Shown: positions 1 to 9,317, counted from the first letter of the stretch. The stretch: DNA of 64,000 nt from Burkholderia sp. MS389 (GCF_016899425.1 NZ_CP045995.1:2294001-2358000), one strand, 5' to 3'. Program-made: numbers and translations. The notes: generated from the letters alone by a model not told the origin.

Positions 1-564
1 TTGTTTGGATGAGAATGTGTCGAGTAGATTGTTCTGGATTGGTATTTGTCGTGCCTCGTTTTCCCATATCGTCGAAATGGGGGCTTTTTTGTCAGGACAC
101 GATTGAATTGGAGGTTGAAGATTCGGAATTGTCCTGAATCAAAATGAGCAACGACACGTCACGCTATTGAAATCGGTGCGAGCGGGGCTTGTGCACCGGC
201 GCGCGGTGTGTAAGCCCGCCGATCGGATGCCGGAAAAGGCATCTTTCAACATACAAATTCGCCGCCGGATGGTTCGGTGGCGCACGTGAATGGCGGGCTG
301 GATTCGGACGGAATCCGCGAGTCAGGCGATGGCGCGGGACGCGTTTGCGGATGGCCGATGGGCGCCGCTGCTCGCTTTCCGTCGGTTGTTGTCGCCAAGG
401 CAACACGGTAGTGTTGTGTTGGCCGTTGACGTGCCGCCGGGCCGACAAGGAGCCTATGGCGAGGCGTGCCGGCATCGGCGAATTTCAAGCGGCGGGTGCG
501 TTGCCGATCGTTCCGCCCTATAGTGCTCGTCGTTTATCGATCCGCAAGCAATCGGGAGTTCGTC
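1..564. other. Non-coding 5' region
   Basis: No reading frame here has both a ribosome binding site and Burkholderia-like codon use, so I call no gene. The first ~160 bases are AT-richer than the rest. A short stem (63-67 with 77-81) followed by six T at 85-90 could be a weak terminator of a gene lying upstream of the window. The 8-base inverted repeat TCAGGACA (92-99) / TGTCCTGA (130-137) may be a regulatory site. Confidence 0.4.
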
Positions 565-1377
565 GTGTTTCACCGGAAATTCAAATTGGGTTGTTCGCGC
601 TTCGCGTGCATCGTCGCCGTGACGACGATGCTGGCGCCCGTCGCGGCGCGTGCGGAGGGGGAGGCCGTCGGCGGCGCGACGCACGTCGCGTCGGCTGTCG
701 ATCACGACACGTCCCCGGCACGACCGATTGTCGGCGACGATCCGGTTGCCATCCGGGAGGCGCTGCAGAAGGTGCACGCCAGCACGCTCGCGCCTTCGTT
801 GCGTGACCGGGTTCGCGGCGCCGTCGCCGGTGCCGCCGGCCGGCACGGCGCGAATCCCGACCTGGCGGCCGTCGGTCTGGACCGTGACGTGACCTTCGTG
901 GTGCCGGTGCGGTACGGGCTGAGATACCGGTCGCGGCGGCAGTTGCTGACGCTGGATGTCGACCTGTTCGATGCGGAGCGCGACGGCCGGGACGGCATCC
1001 TGCTCAGCAAGGTGACGAAGGGGCCGCGCGGGCGCGGGCTCGTGATTGCTCCGGAAGCGAAGGCGAAAGGGTACGTCCAGCACGTCGACATCATCGAGCT
1101 CGACGCCGGACAAGGCAAAAAGACCACGGTTCGGAGCCGCATGCACCTTTCGCCCGCCGAGTACGCGCAAACGCATGGCGACTTCGCGCTGGTTTTTTCC
1201 GGACGCCTGGTTCGGCCTTACCTGACCGAACAAACCGAACATGCCGACCCGAGTATCGAGGAGCCGACGGACATTTCGACGCGGATCTCCACGGTGCACA
1301 TGGATCTTCGTGATATCTCGCTGGTGAGTCCGTCGAGCGGCGTCGTGGTGTCGAAGAAGCTGCGGTTGTCGAAGTAG
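565..1377 (+). CDS. Hypothetical exported protein
   Basis: A 270-residue protein of unknown function. I chose the GTG at 565 because GGGAG lies six bases upstream (554-558) and because it places a clean signal peptide at the N terminus: a basic start, then a hydrophobic stretch (roughly residues 11-24) ending in an Ala-Arg-Ala type cleavage site. The mature part contains alternating hydrophobic strands and basic turns, and no motif I recognise. It is probably periplasmic or outer-membrane associated. It precedes a MipA/OmpV gene and a two-component system, on the same strand but 123 bases away, so co-transcription is uncertain. Confidence 0.6.
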   Translation: MFHRKFKLGCSRFACIVAVTTMLAPVAARAEGEAVGGATHVASAVDHDTSPARPIVGDDPVAIREALQKVHASTLAPSLRDRVRGAVAGAAGRHGANPDLAAVGLDRDVTFVVPVRYGLRYRSRRQLLTLDVDLFDAERDGRDGILLSKVTKGPRGRGLVIAPEAKAKGYVQHVDIIELDAGQGKKTTVRSRMHLSPAEYAQTHGDFALVFSGRLVRPYLTEQTEHADPSIEEPTDISTRISTVHMDLRDISLVSPSSGVVVSKKLRLSK

Positions 1378-1500
1378 GGGGCGGGCGGGTCGTGCAGGCG
1401 CGCGGAGAGGCCTTGGACGATATTTTTCCTGGTAAGTGAGCGGTAAGTCGACTGGTCCTACAGTAGCCCCGGTTTCCACCCTCGACACCAGGAAACGATT

Positions 1501-2316
1501 GTGAAAATTGCCTCTCGCCGCGCCCGCCCGTTATGGCTGATTGCCGCTTCATTCGCACTTTCATCTGCTTCCGCGTGGGCGGACGACGGCAGGAGCCCGC
1601 CCGATCCCGACAATACAGGGCTGACCATCCTCAACAACGCGACCAACGTCACGCATTGGGGATTGGGCGCGGGCGTCGGCATCGAGCCGTCGGCCTACAG
1701 GGGCGACGGCACCCGCGTATTGCCTTTTCCGCTGGTCTACTTCGACAACAAATGGGTGCAGGCCATCGGCACCACGGTCGATCTGAAAATCGGCAACTGG
1801 AGCGGCGTCAATGTCGCGCTGCGTGGCCAGTTTTCGCTGTTCGATGGATACAGCGGCTCGGATGCCCCGATCCTGAACGGCATGGAAAAGCGCAAGGGCG
1901 CGTTGTGGTATGGGCCCGCACTGTCATGGAGCACCGGCTTCGGCACGTTGTCGGGTAGCTTCCTGCTCGGCGGAAACAAGGGCGAGCGCGCGAAAATCGG
2001 CTTCGAGAAGGCGTTCGAGCTCGGCGCGTTCTCGATCACGCCGCATGTCGGCGCGGAATGGCTGAGCAACAAATACGTCGACTACTATTACGGCGTGCGA
2101 CCATCCGAGGCGCGTGCGTGGCGTCCCGCCTACAGCGCGGGTTCGGCCGTGAACGTGTCGGCCGGCACCCGTTTCGACTATCGGTTGACGAAGCAGCAGA
2201 CGATGTTTGTGGACGTCGGCGTGTCGCGTCTCGGCGACGGCATCACCGACAGTCCGCTCGTCGGCAGGCGGTTCGTTCCCCAGGCCCGGATCGGCTACAT
2301 GTATCGGTTCAAGTGA
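1501..2316 (+). CDS. MipA/OmpV family outer-membrane protein
   Basis: 271 residues starting at GTG 1501, with an AGGAAA-type ribosome site just upstream. Residues 1-27 are a signal peptide ending in Ala-Trp-Ala. The mature chain has the MipA/OmpV pattern: a glycine- and aromatic-rich strand series (for example LGAGVGIEPSAYRG near residue 54) and a final strand ending in Tyr-Arg-Phe-Lys, as expected for a beta-barrel C terminus. Known members are scaffolds for murein enzymes (MipA) or porin-like proteins induced by stress. The next gene, a response regulator, starts only eight bases downstream, so this protein is probably in one operon with the two-component system. Family assignment is firm; substrate or partner is unknown. 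Confidence 0.85.
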   Translation: MKIASRRARPLWLIAASFALSSASAWADDGRSPPDPDNTGLTILNNATNVTHWGLGAGVGIEPSAYRGDGTRVLPFPLVYFDNKWVQAIGTTVDLKIGNWSGVNVALRGQFSLFDGYSGSDAPILNGMEKRKGALWYGPALSWSTGFGTLSGSFLLGGNKGERAKIGFEKAFELGAFSITPHVGAEWLSNKYVDYYYGVRPSEARAWRPAYSAGSAVNVSAGTRFDYRLTKQQTMFVDVGVSRLGDGITDSPLVGRRFVPQARIGYMYRFK

Positions 2317-2324
2317 GTGCGAGC

Positions 2325-2999
2325 ATGCCAAGAGTGGCGATAGTCGAGGATCACGAACGCCTGGCCGGCCTGTTGTCTCAGGCCTTGGCCGCGGCGGGCA
2401 TCGAATCCGACCGGTTCGGCAATACCCGGGAAGCCGCTTACGGTATCGACCGGGCCGATTACGCGCTGCTGATCGTCGACCGCGGATTGCCCGACGGAGA
2501 CGGCCTGACGTTCCTGCGGACGCTGCGCGCGGCGGGCCGCATGATGCCTTGCCTGATGCTGACGGCACGCGACGCGTTGCATGACCGCATCGACGGACTC
2601 GAAAGCGGCGCCGACGACTATGTGACCAAGCCGTTCGAAATGACCGAACTCGTCGCCCGCGTACGCACGCTGATGCGGCGTCCGGCGCTGCTCACGACCC
2701 TCGTCGCATCGTTCGCGGATGTGACCGTGGACCCGCCGCAGCGCGCGATGCGCTGCGGCGACCGGACGGTGCTGCTGGCGCCGGCCGAGCTGCAGGTCAT
2801 GCTCTGCCTGATCGAAGCCGCGGGCCGGACCGTCCGGCATGCGGTACTCGAGCATGCCGCGTGGGGGCTCGCGGAGGCGGTCACGCCGAACGCGCTCGAG
2901 GTGACCGTGCACCGCTTGCGCAAGAAACTGACGGCGATCGGCACAACGACGCGGCTCACCAATATCCGCGGCGCCGGCTTCGCGCTGCGGGACGCGTGA
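2325..2999 (+). CDS. OmpR-type response regulator
   Basis: 224-residue DNA-binding response regulator. The receiver domain (residues 1-115) shows the acidic pair E8-D9, the phospho-acceptor D52 in a V-D-R-G-L-P context, T80 and K102. The C-terminal half (about 125-224) is a winged helix ending in the usual R-G-x-G-F motif. ATG 2325 begins eight bases after the MipA stop codon; the longer upstream frame runs through the MipA gene and is not credible. Translation may be coupled to the gene before it, as the ribosome site is weak. The cognate kinase follows 50 bases downstream. Confidence 0.9.
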   Translation: MPRVAIVEDHERLAGLLSQALAAAGIESDRFGNTREAAYGIDRADYALLIVDRGLPDGDGLTFLRTLRAAGRMMPCLMLTARDALHDRIDGLESGADDYVTKPFEMTELVARVRTLMRRPALLTTLVASFADVTVDPPQRAMRCGDRTVLLAPAELQVMLCLIEAAGRTVRHAVLEHAAWGLAEAVTPNALEVTVHRLRKKLTAIGTTTRLTNIRGAGFALRDA

Positions 3000-3049
3000 C
3001 GATGCTTCGCCGCGTGTCACCCGTTGCTGCTCCCTGGTAAAAAAACGCC

Positions 3050-4402
3050 ATGTTCCGTCATTGGATCCTGCGCCTGTCGACGCGTCTGTGGGTGACCAAC
3101 GTCGCCGCGTTCGCCATCAGCCTGGCGCTGCTGTCCGTGCTTTCCATCTATTTTCTGGATCGATATCCGGAGTTCTTGGGAAGGCGCCAGCAGATGGAGA
3201 GCATCCGTCATATCGTGGACGGAATGCATTTCGATGCGGCCGGGCGCCCGGCATCCGTGCGATTGGGCGAGCATCCGGCGGTGATGTTCCGGCTCTTGCC
3301 GGCCGACGTGAAGTATCGCGTGCTCGATGCGACGGGGAAGGTGTTGCTGGCGTCGGTGCCTTCGAGCGACGATCGACCGTGGCTGACGGAGAACCTCGCG
3401 ACGGTGGCAGGCAAGGTGCTGCCCGCCACGATCGACGGCAAGGCGTACGCGGTCGCGACGCAGCGCGCGTTGAACGGGAGCGTCGTCTATTACGTGCAGG
3501 TGGCGCACAGCAGGCAACTCGTCGATGCGCTCGTCAGGACGCGGATCGATCCGATACCGAGGACCGTCGCGTATGTGCTGGTCATTGCGACCATCATTTT
3601 CGGACTGACGCTGCCGTTGACGATCGGTCACGTGCTGAAGCCGTTGCGGGAGGTATCGCGTGCCGCGCGGGAAATCGAGCCGCGCAACCTGAAGACGCGG
3701 CTGTCGTCGGCCGGGATTCCCAGCGAGATCAAGCCGCTGATCGATGCGTTCAACGACGCGCTGACCCGGCTCGAGAATGGCTTTGCGGTGCAGCAGCAGT
3801 TTCTGGCCGACGCCGCGCACGAGTTGCAGACGCCGCTCACGCTGGTCAGAGGGCAGATTGAGCTGCAGCCCGACATCAGCCATAAGGCGCTTTTGCTTCG
3901 CGAGATCGATTTGATGGCCCGGCAGGTCAAGCAACTGCTGCATCTGGCTGAAGTCAGCGAAGCGCAGAACTTCAGTTTCGGTGATGTGAGCGGCGTCGAC
4001 GTCGCGCGGGACGTCGTGAGCCTGCTGGCCGGCAAGGCCGATGCGAAGCAGGTGACGCTTCATATCGAAGCGCGCGATTCCGCGGCGCCGATACGCGCGG
4101 ACGGCGGGGCGCTTTTCGTCCTGCTCAAGAACCTTATCGAGAATGCGATCAATGCGTCGCCGTCGGGCGGTGTCGTCGTGCTGACCGTTCTCGAGACGGC
4201 GATTCATATTGAAGATGAGGGGCCGGGTATTCGGCGGGAACATCTGCCGCTGCTTTTCGACCGATACTGGCGGGCGCCGGATTCGCGATATGACGGTGCG
4301 GGGCTCGGGCTGGCAATCTGCAGGGAGATTGCGGAGGCTCATCAATGGAAGTTGACGGTCGATGTGCTGATGACGGGGACGCGGTTTAGTGTTTGGTTTT
4401 AG
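3050..4402 (+). CDS. Sensor histidine kinase, two-component system
   Basis: 450-residue membrane kinase paired with the preceding response regulator. Transmembrane segments lie at about 14-36 and 173-192, enclosing a ~135-residue periplasmic sensor. A HAMP segment follows (about 193-245). The dimerisation helix carries H257 in AAHELQTPL, where the family consensus has Arg rather than Gln at the fifth position. The ATPase domain has an N box (LLKNLIENAI, 358-367), the G1 motif D-E-G-P-G-I at 389-394 and the G2 motif GAGLGLAI at 417-424, so catalysis should be intact. The ligand is not evident; proximity to MipA/OmpV suggests envelope or cationic stress, as inference only. Confidence 0.9.
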   Translation: MFRHWILRLSTRLWVTNVAAFAISLALLSVLSIYFLDRYPEFLGRRQQMESIRHIVDGMHFDAAGRPASVRLGEHPAVMFRLLPADVKYRVLDATGKVLLASVPSSDDRPWLTENLATVAGKVLPATIDGKAYAVATQRALNGSVVYYVQVAHSRQLVDALVRTRIDPIPRTVAYVLVIATIIFGLTLPLTIGHVLKPLREVSRAAREIEPRNLKTRLSSAGIPSEIKPLIDAFNDALTRLENGFAVQQQFLADAAHELQTPLTLVRGQIELQPDISHKALLLREIDLMARQVKQLLHLAEVSEAQNFSFGDVSGVDVARDVVSLLAGKADAKQVTLHIEARDSAAPIRADGGALFVLLKNLIENAINASPSGGVVVLTVLETAIHIEDEGPGIRREHLPLLFDRYWRAPDSRYDGAGLGLAICREIAEAHQWKLTVDVLMTGTRFSVWF

Positions 4403-4494
4403 TCGGGGCGGTGGTCGTGTGGTGGCCGGCTCTCGCGGTAAAAGGGCTGGATCGAACGGTCCGTCCGGTCGAATTGCGGCTTTTCCGGGGCCAC

Positions 4495-4546
4495 TTGTTC
4501 GACAGTGGGTTTTCGGTATAATGAACCAATGTTCGGAATGTCGAAC
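4495..4546 (+). promoter_or_regulatory. Sigma70-like promoter with start-site dyad
   Basis: TTGTTC (4495-4500), a 16-base spacer and a perfect TATAAT (4517-4522) form a convincing promoter. Immediately after the -10, GTTCG (4531-4535) and CGAAC (4542-4546) form an inverted repeat with a six-base spacer, placed where a repressor would cover the transcription start. Confidence 0.65.
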
Positions 4547-4699
4547 GCGAGAGATTTAGCATCCAGAGTCGGATCTTCCGACGCCAACCTGCCCTCCCGG
4601 GCAAGGTGGACGCCCTTGAGGCGATGCGGCCGATTGACGGCAACGAAACGGGAGCAGCATGGCTGGCACCGGTTCGATAACCATTCATCCGGAGCAACC
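4529..4699 (+). promoter_or_regulatory. Long structured 5' leader
   Basis: If transcription starts about seven bases after the TATAAT, the message carries a ~170-base leader before the ATG at 4700. It contains a stable hairpin (GCCC at 4590s against GGGC, extended by CCT/AGG with a bulge) and further GC-rich self-complementary segments. The leader is in frame with the downstream gene from an ATG at about +1, which would make a leaderless start possible, but the Shine-Dalgarno sequence belongs to 4700. I could not match it to a riboswitch class I know. Confidence 0.35.
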
Positions 4700-5032
4700 A
4701 TGAGCCAAGTTTCCTCCGCTTCCCGCCCGACCGTCTGTGAAGACTGGTCGCGTTTTCTTCCCGGTTTTACGTTGACGCACACGGTTCATCTCGTTTCGAA
4801 ACGGAATCCGGGCATCGTTTCGACTGCTGCGGCCGTACTCGAAGGGGAAACGGCGACGGTTGATCGGTGGGCTATTACCCGCTGTGGTGACGTTCTCGAA
4901 CAAAAAATCGTGCTCGGTGAGATGACGGAAGGGCAAGCGGTTCGGTTGCGCGAGCGGCTTGCGGCGCTCGATGGCGTGCTCCGGACCAGGGTCGAGCATC
5001 ATTTCGTTCGGAGCCGATCAGCGGTGGCCTAA
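4700..5032 (+). CDS. Small protein with ACT-like topology
   Basis: 110-residue protein. ATG 4700 is preceded by GGAG at 4691-4694. After a short N-terminal tail the sequence reads as strand (FTLTHTVHLVSK), helix (PGIVSTAAAVLE), two strands (TVDRWAITRCG and LEQKIVLG), helix (EGQAVRLRERLAAL) and strand (TRVEHHFVR). This beta-alpha-beta-beta-alpha-beta order is that of ACT domains, including the short regulatory subunit of acetohydroxyacid synthase. The fold assignment is my inference from the pattern; no family was recognised by name. An amino-acid-sensing or regulatory subunit role would fit, and it has its own promoter and a long leader. Confidence 0.5.
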   Translation: MSQVSSASRPTVCEDWSRFLPGFTLTHTVHLVSKRNPGIVSTAAAVLEGETATVDRWAITRCGDVLEQKIVLGEMTEGQAVRLRERLAALDGVLRTRVEHHFVRSRSAVA

Positions 5033-5301
5033 CATGTGCAGGAGAGCGGTCGTCAGACGATGCCATTCGCGCTGTCGACGCGTGCCTTCAAATAAGCTTG
5101 TCCGTCGGCCCTGTTCGGCTCAGGGCATTCCTGGAGATAGGGAACGTCTGGGCGAAGCTCGTAAGGTAACCGGTACTGCTGCCAATCAGTAGCCGGCTAA
5201 AGATCATGACGACAATTTTGGGGCAATACGGAACGATTGAAATTCGTGGTTTCTAAGTGCATCCGATATGATTGTGATCACTACATCCGACGAGAGACGC
5301 C
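5033..5301 (+). other. Intergenic region, imperfect hairpin
   Basis: No gene is supported. A hairpin with a one-base bulge (5170-5178 paired with 5187-5196) follows the small ACT-like gene, but it lacks a T run. The last 70 bases are AT-richer and probably hold the promoter of the DUF4160 gene; the sequence CATCCGA occurs twice there (about 5260 and 5285). Confidence 0.3.
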
Positions 5302-5670
5302 GTGGAACTGAACCTTGCATCACTCCAAAACCAGCTTGCGTTAATTGACTTGATGTCTCGGTCATCTCGTGGTCAGGCATCCGGCATGCTTGAACGGTTA
5401 GTGCTTAAGCATGAAAATATAAAAATTAAGATGTATCAAGAAAAGCAACATGCTAGAGCGCATTTTCATGTCGATTACGGTAAAAACAATCATGTCGCGA
5501 CATATGCCATAGACACGGGCGAAAGAATCGAGGGCACCCTCGATCGCAAATACGACAAATCGGTTTCGGCGTGGGCGGCGGCGAACCGGGAGAACTTGAT
5601 GGCGGTGTGGCGTGCACTCCAGTCCGGTACCCCCGAATCACCGTTCATTCAGTCTCTTTCCGCTATGTAG
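5302..5670 (+). CDS. DUF4160 domain protein
   Basis: 122 residues from GTG 5302, with GAGAG just upstream. The core I-K-I-K-M-Y-x-E-x-x-H-A-R-A-H-F-H-V (about residues 40-57) is the DUF4160 signature, followed by a Trp-rich helical tail. DUF4160 proteins are small, of unknown function, and often sit beside DUF2442 partners in loci resembling toxin-antitoxin pairs; no DUF2442 gene is visible here. The gene is AT-richer at its 5' end than the flanking genes and stands alone between two well-conserved loci, which suggests horizontal acquisition. It is convergent with glmS. Confidence 0.7.
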   Translation: MELNLASLQNQLALIDLMSRSSRGQASGMLERLVLKHENIKIKMYQEKQHARAHFHVDYGKNNHVATYAIDTGERIEGTLDRKYDKSVSAWAAANRENLMAVWRALQSGTPESPFIQSLSAM

Positions 5671-5877
5671 CACGGATCAATCTCTGCAATTGATGGCGCA
5701 ACTACACACGCCCGTTTCTTAGCCGGCGACGGAATTCCTTGGTCATTCAAGCGGTGAATCGACTTTCGATGTTGTGTTATTCCGGCGAGGTGTTACGGCG
5801 TTGTTGAAGTTCGAGCATGCAGCGAGGCGCGATGAGACGTTTTTTGCAAACCACCACGAAGGGACAGAAAATACCCC

Positions 5878-7707
5878 TCACTCCACCGTCACCGACTTAG
5901 CCAGATTCCTCGGCTTATCAATATCCGTCCCCCTTGCCAGCGCAGCGTGATACGCGAGCAGCTGCATCGGCACCGTATGCAGGATCGGCGACAACGGCCC
6001 GTAGTACTCGTTGAGCCGAATCACCTCGATCCCGTCACTCGGCACCAACCCACAGTCCACATCCGCGAACACAAAAAGCCGCCCATTCCGCGCACTGACC
6101 TCATGCATGTTCGACCTGAGCTTTTCAAGCAGCATGTCATTCGGCGCAACCGCGATCACCGGCATTTCATTGCTGACGAGCGCCAGCGGCCCATGCTTGA
6201 GCTCCCCCGCCGGATAAGCCTCCGCATGAATATAGGAAATCTCCTTCATCTTCAGCGCGCCTTCCAGCGCGATCGGATAATGCATCCCGCGCCCGAGAAA
6301 CAGCATGTTGTCGCGTCGCGCGAGCAACTCCGACCACGCCATGATCTGCGGTTCGAGCGCGAGCACCTTCGACATCGCATCGGGCAGATGCCGCAGCGCG
6401 CGCAAATGTTCCTTTTCTTCATCGTCACTCAACCGCCCGCGCACCTGCGCCAGCGACAGCGTCAACAGGAACAGCGCAACGAGCTGCGTCGTAAACGCCT
6501 TCGTCGAAGCCACGCCGATCTCGACCCCCGCACGCGTCACGAACTGCAGCGCACATTCGCGCATCAGCGCACTCGTCGCGACGTTGCAGATCGCGAGCGT
6601 GTGCATCATCCCGCTGCGTTTCGCGATGTGCACGGCCCCAAGCACATCAGCGGTTTCACCGCTCTGCGACACCGCAACCACCAGCGTGCGCGGATTCGGC
6701 ACACTGTCGCGATAACGAAACTCGCTGGCGATCTCCACGCTGGCCGGCAGCTTCGCGATGCTCTCGATCCAGTACTTCGCGGTCAGCGCCGCGTGATAGC
6801 TGCCGCCGCACGCGAGCAGCAGCACCGAATCGACGTCGTTGAACACGCGCCACGCGCCGTCGCCGAACAGCTCGGGCATGATCGACGAAACGTCGAGCAG
6901 CGTATCGGCCACGGCCTGCGGCTGTTCGAAGATCTCCTTCTGCATGTAGTAGCGATACGACCCGAGATCGGCCGCGCCGCTATGCGCGGCGACGCGTTGC
7001 ACCGCGCGCTCGACGCGCTGGCCGTTCGCATCGACGATCCAGTAGCGATGCAGCTGGATATCGGCGACGTCGCCGTTCTCCAGATAGGCAATGCGATCGG
7101 TGATGCCCGACAGCGCAATCGCATCGGACGCCAGAAAATTCTCGCCTTCGCCGACCCCGACGACGAGCGGCATCCCGTCGCGCGCGCCGACAATCCGGTG
7201 CGGCTCGTCGCGGCACATCACCGCGATCGCATAGCTGCCGCGCAGTCGCGCCACCGCACGCCGGACCGCATCGAACAGATCGCCGTCGTACAGGTGGTCG
7301 ATCAGGTGCGTGATTGCCTCGCTGTCGGTCTGACTCGCGAATACATAGCCGTGCGCCTGCAGTTCCGCGCGCAGTTGATCGCAGTTCTCGATGATCCCGT
7401 TGTGCGACAGCGCGATGCGCGCATTCGCGTCGCTCGGCGAGAAGTGCGGATGCGCGTTGAGCGTGACGGGCGCGCCATGGGTGGCCCAGCGCGTATGCGC
7501 GATTCCCGTGTAACCGGACAACGCCAACTCGGCGATCTCGCGCTGCAGGTTGGCGACACGATCGACGCTGCGGGCGCGCGCCAGCGCGCGGTCGCGGTAG
7601 ACCACGACGCCGCACGAGTCGTAGCCGCGGTATTCGAGCCGTTTCAGGCCGTCGACCAGGTTCGGCAGGATGTCCCGCTGGGCAACCGCCCCGACGATTC
7701 CACACAT
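5878..7707 (-). CDS. glmS: Glutamine-fructose-6-phosphate aminotransferase (isomerizing)
   Basis: 609 residues, the normal GlmS length. It makes glucosamine-6-phosphate from fructose-6-phosphate and glutamine, the first step of UDP-GlcNAc synthesis. The N-terminal glutaminase domain starts M-C-G-I-V-G with the nucleophilic Cys2 and carries the [13 protein letters not shown] motif (here AHTRWATHG, residues 70-78). Two SIS sugar-isomerase domains fill the C-terminal half, and the chain ends in the conserved [19 protein letters not shown] precedes the ATG. It is divergent from an Lrp-type regulator across 156 bases holding three operator-like sites, so that regulator probably controls it. Burkholderia often carry more than one glmS; this may be the secondary copy. 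Confidence 0.95.
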   Translation of the reverse strand: MCGIVGAVAQRDILPNLVDGLKRLEYRGYDSCGVVVYRDRALARARSVDRVANLQREIAELALSGYTGIAHTRWATHGAPVTLNAHPHFSPSDANARIALSHNGIIENCDQLRAELQAHGYVFASQTDSEAITHLIDHLYDGDLFDAVRRAVARLRGSYAIAVMCRDEPHRIVGARDGMPLVVGVGEGENFLASDAIALSGITDRIAYLENGDVADIQLHRYWIVDANGQRVERAVQRVAAHSGAADLGSYRYYMQKEIFEQPQAVADTLLDVSSIMPELFGDGAWRVFNDVDSVLLLACGGSYHAALTAKYWIESIAKLPASVEIASEFRYRDSVPNPRTLVVAVSQSGETADVLGAVHIAKRSGMMHTLAICNVATSALMRECALQFVTRAGVEIGVASTKAFTTQLVALFLLTLSLAQVRGRLSDDEEKEHLRALRHLPDAMSKVLALEPQIMAWSELLARRDNMLFLGRGMHYPIALEGALKMKEISYIHAEAYPAGELKHGPLALVSNEMPVIAVAPNDMLLEKLRSNMHEVSARNGRLFVFADVDCGLVPSDGIEVIRLNEYYGPLSPILHTVPMQLLAYHAALARGTDIDKPRNLAKSVTVE

Positions 7708-7765
7708 ATCGCGCTCCGTAAATGTCCTGTCTGGATCAGTGAGAGCGATGGTAGAGCCAGTGAAA

Positions 7766-7839
7766 TGGAATTAAATTTCAAAAAACTGCAAAACATGAAA
7801 TTGGTGGATGATCGCCTATCATGTTGAAATTAAATTTCA
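7766..7839. promoter_or_regulatory. Three phased Lrp-type operator sites
   Basis: A perfect 15-base palindrome TGAAATTAAATTTCA lies at 7825-7839. A copy with one mismatch is at 7766-7780, and a half-site TGAAATT at 7796-7802 sits exactly between them. Starts are 30 and 29 bases apart, close to three helical turns, so all three face the same side of the DNA. Lrp/AsnC proteins wrap DNA as octamers and bind such phased AT-rich palindromes. The array lies between divergent glmS and the Lrp-type gene. Confidence 0.7.
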
Positions 7840-7863
7840 CTTTCTGACCGGAAGGAGTGCGCG

Positions 7864-8355
7864 ATGGCCGGCATCACCCTCGACGACCTCGACCTGCGCA
7901 TCCTCGCGATCCTGCAGGACGACGCGTCGGTGTCCAACCTGCAACTCGCCGAGCGGGCGCTGTCGTCGCCACCTACCTGCATGCGTCGCGTGCGCCGGCT
8001 GACGGAGGCTGGCGTGATCCGTCGGCAGGTCGCGGTGCTCGATCCGGTCGCGATCGGCACGGGCGTCACCGCACTGATCGAGATCAGCCTCGACCGGCAG
8101 ACGGCCGAAGACTACGACGCGTTCGAAGCGTACGTGTGCGCGGAGCCGGCCGTCACGCAGTGCTATCGCGTGTCGCCGGGGCCCGATTTCGTCGTGATCG
8201 CCGATCTCGCCGACGTCGCCGAATACGACGAATTCGCGCGGCGGCTGTTCACCGGCGCGTCGAACGTCCGCAACGTGCGAACGTTTTTCTCGACGCATCG
8301 CGCGAAATTCGAAGCGAACGCGCGGGTCGCGCACGCGATGCGCCAGCGCGCGTAG
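7864..8355 (+). CDS. Lrp/AsnC family transcriptional regulator
   Basis: 163 residues, the usual size. ATG 7864 follows GAAGGAG. The N terminus reads LDDLDLRILAILQDDASVSN, the typical Lrp start, and the helix-turn-helix covers about residues 22-50. The C-terminal RAM domain (about 70-150) has the pattern V-x-x-C-Y-R-V-S-P-G-x-D-F-V-V, which forms the amino-acid binding and oligomerisation surface. It is divergent from glmS and separated by the phased palindromes, so autoregulation and control of glmS are likely. The effector is not evident from sequence. Confidence 0.88.
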   Translation: MAGITLDDLDLRILAILQDDASVSNLQLAERALSSPPTCMRRVRRLTEAGVIRRQVAVLDPVAIGTGVTALIEISLDRQTAEDYDAFEAYVCAEPAVTQCYRVSPGPDFVVIADLADVAEYDEFARRLFTGASNVRNVRTFFSTHRAKFEANARVAHAMRQRA

Positions 8356-8384
8356 CGTGAGGTAACCGCGTCGTTCGTCCCGCA

Positions 8385-9239
8385 TCACGCAGTCGGGGCC
8401 GCGCCCGGCAGTTGCAGCGGCTTGCCGTATCCGAAGCAATGCGCAGGTTCGGGAAACACGCGCTGCCGCACGTCGTGCGCGTACTGGCGGATCGCGTCGC
8501 GCATCACGGCGTTCGCATCCGCGTAGCGCTTCACGAAGCGCGGCGTGTACGCATCGAACGCACCGATCATGTCCTCGGTCACGAGCACCTGCCCGTCGCA
8601 CGCGGGCGATGCACCGATGCCGATCGTCGGGATCGTCAGCGTTTCGGTCAGGTGGCGCGCGAGCGCTTCGGCGGTGCCTTCGATGACGACACTGAATGCG
8701 CCGGCCCGCTCGGCCGCGCACGCGGCGTCGAACACCTGCGCGGCCGAACGCGGGTCCATGCCCTGCGCGCGGAAGCCGCCCGTCGCGTTGGCCTGCTGCG
8801 GCATGAGGCCGACATGCGCCATCACCGGAATGCCGCGATCGGTCAGGAAACGGATCGTGTCGGTCATCTCGCAGCCGCCTTCGAGCTTCACGGCCTGCGC
8901 GCCGGTTTCGGCGAGGAGCCGCGCGGCGGAGCGATAGGCTTGCGCGGGCGATTCCTGGAACGTGGAGAACGGCAGGTCGACGACGACGCACGCGTGCGCG
9001 GCGCCGCGCACGACGGCCGCCCCGTGTGCAATCATCATGTCGAGCGTGACGCGCAGCGTATCGGGCATCCCGTACAGCACCATGCCGACGGAGTCGCCGA
9101 CGATGATCACGTCGGCCACGTCGTCGACGAGTTTCGCCATCGGCGCGGAATACGCTGTCAGCGACACGAGGCTGCCGATGCCTTTGGTCGAGCGGATCGC
9201 GGTGACGGTCTTGCGGGTGATGCGGGTATGAGCGCTCAT
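8385..9239 (-). CDS. panB: 3-Methyl-2-oxobutanoate hydroxymethyltransferase (PanB)
   Basis: 284 residues. PanB transfers a hydroxymethyl group from methylene-tetrahydrofolate to alpha-ketoisovalerate to give ketopantoate, the first step of pantothenate synthesis. The TIM-barrel motifs are present: [16 protein letters not shown] near residue 43, VKLEGG, a [10 protein letters not shown] segment and the catalytic Glu in [11 protein letters not shown]. The AT-G start at 9239 is the only one giving a normal N terminus; the longer frame overlaps a divergent AraC gene. There is no panC or panD alongside, so this is probably a second copy separate from the main panBC locus. Confidence 0.9.
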   Translation of the reverse strand: MSAHTRITRKTVTAIRSTKGIGSLVSLTAYSAPMAKLVDDVADVIIVGDSVGMVLYGMPDTLRVTLDMMIAHGAAVVRGAAHACVVVDLPFSTFQESPAQAYRSAARLLAETGAQAVKLEGGCEMTDTIRFLTDRGIPVMAHVGLMPQQANATGGFRAQGMDPRSAAQVFDAACAAERAGAFSVVIEGTAEALARHLTETLTIPTIGIGASPACDGQVLVTEDMIGAFDAYTPRFVKRYADANAVMRDAIRQYAHDVRQRVFPEPAHCFGYGKPLQLPGAAPTA

Positions 9240-9317
9240 GGGCGGAAGCCGTGTGAAAAGGGGAGCCGCCACGGTAGCATCGCGCTCGTTCGTGCAATGA
9301 CCTTCGGAGGACGTCTT

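Noticed and set aside
4529-4699. N-terminal extension of the ACT-like protein from ATG 4529
   Set aside because: This ATG would lie at the transcription start, while 4700 has a proper ribosome site and begins the structured part.
5947-7827. 626-codon open frame antisense to glmS
   Set aside because: Arg/His-rich mirror of a highly conserved gene, produced by GC bias; no ribosome site.
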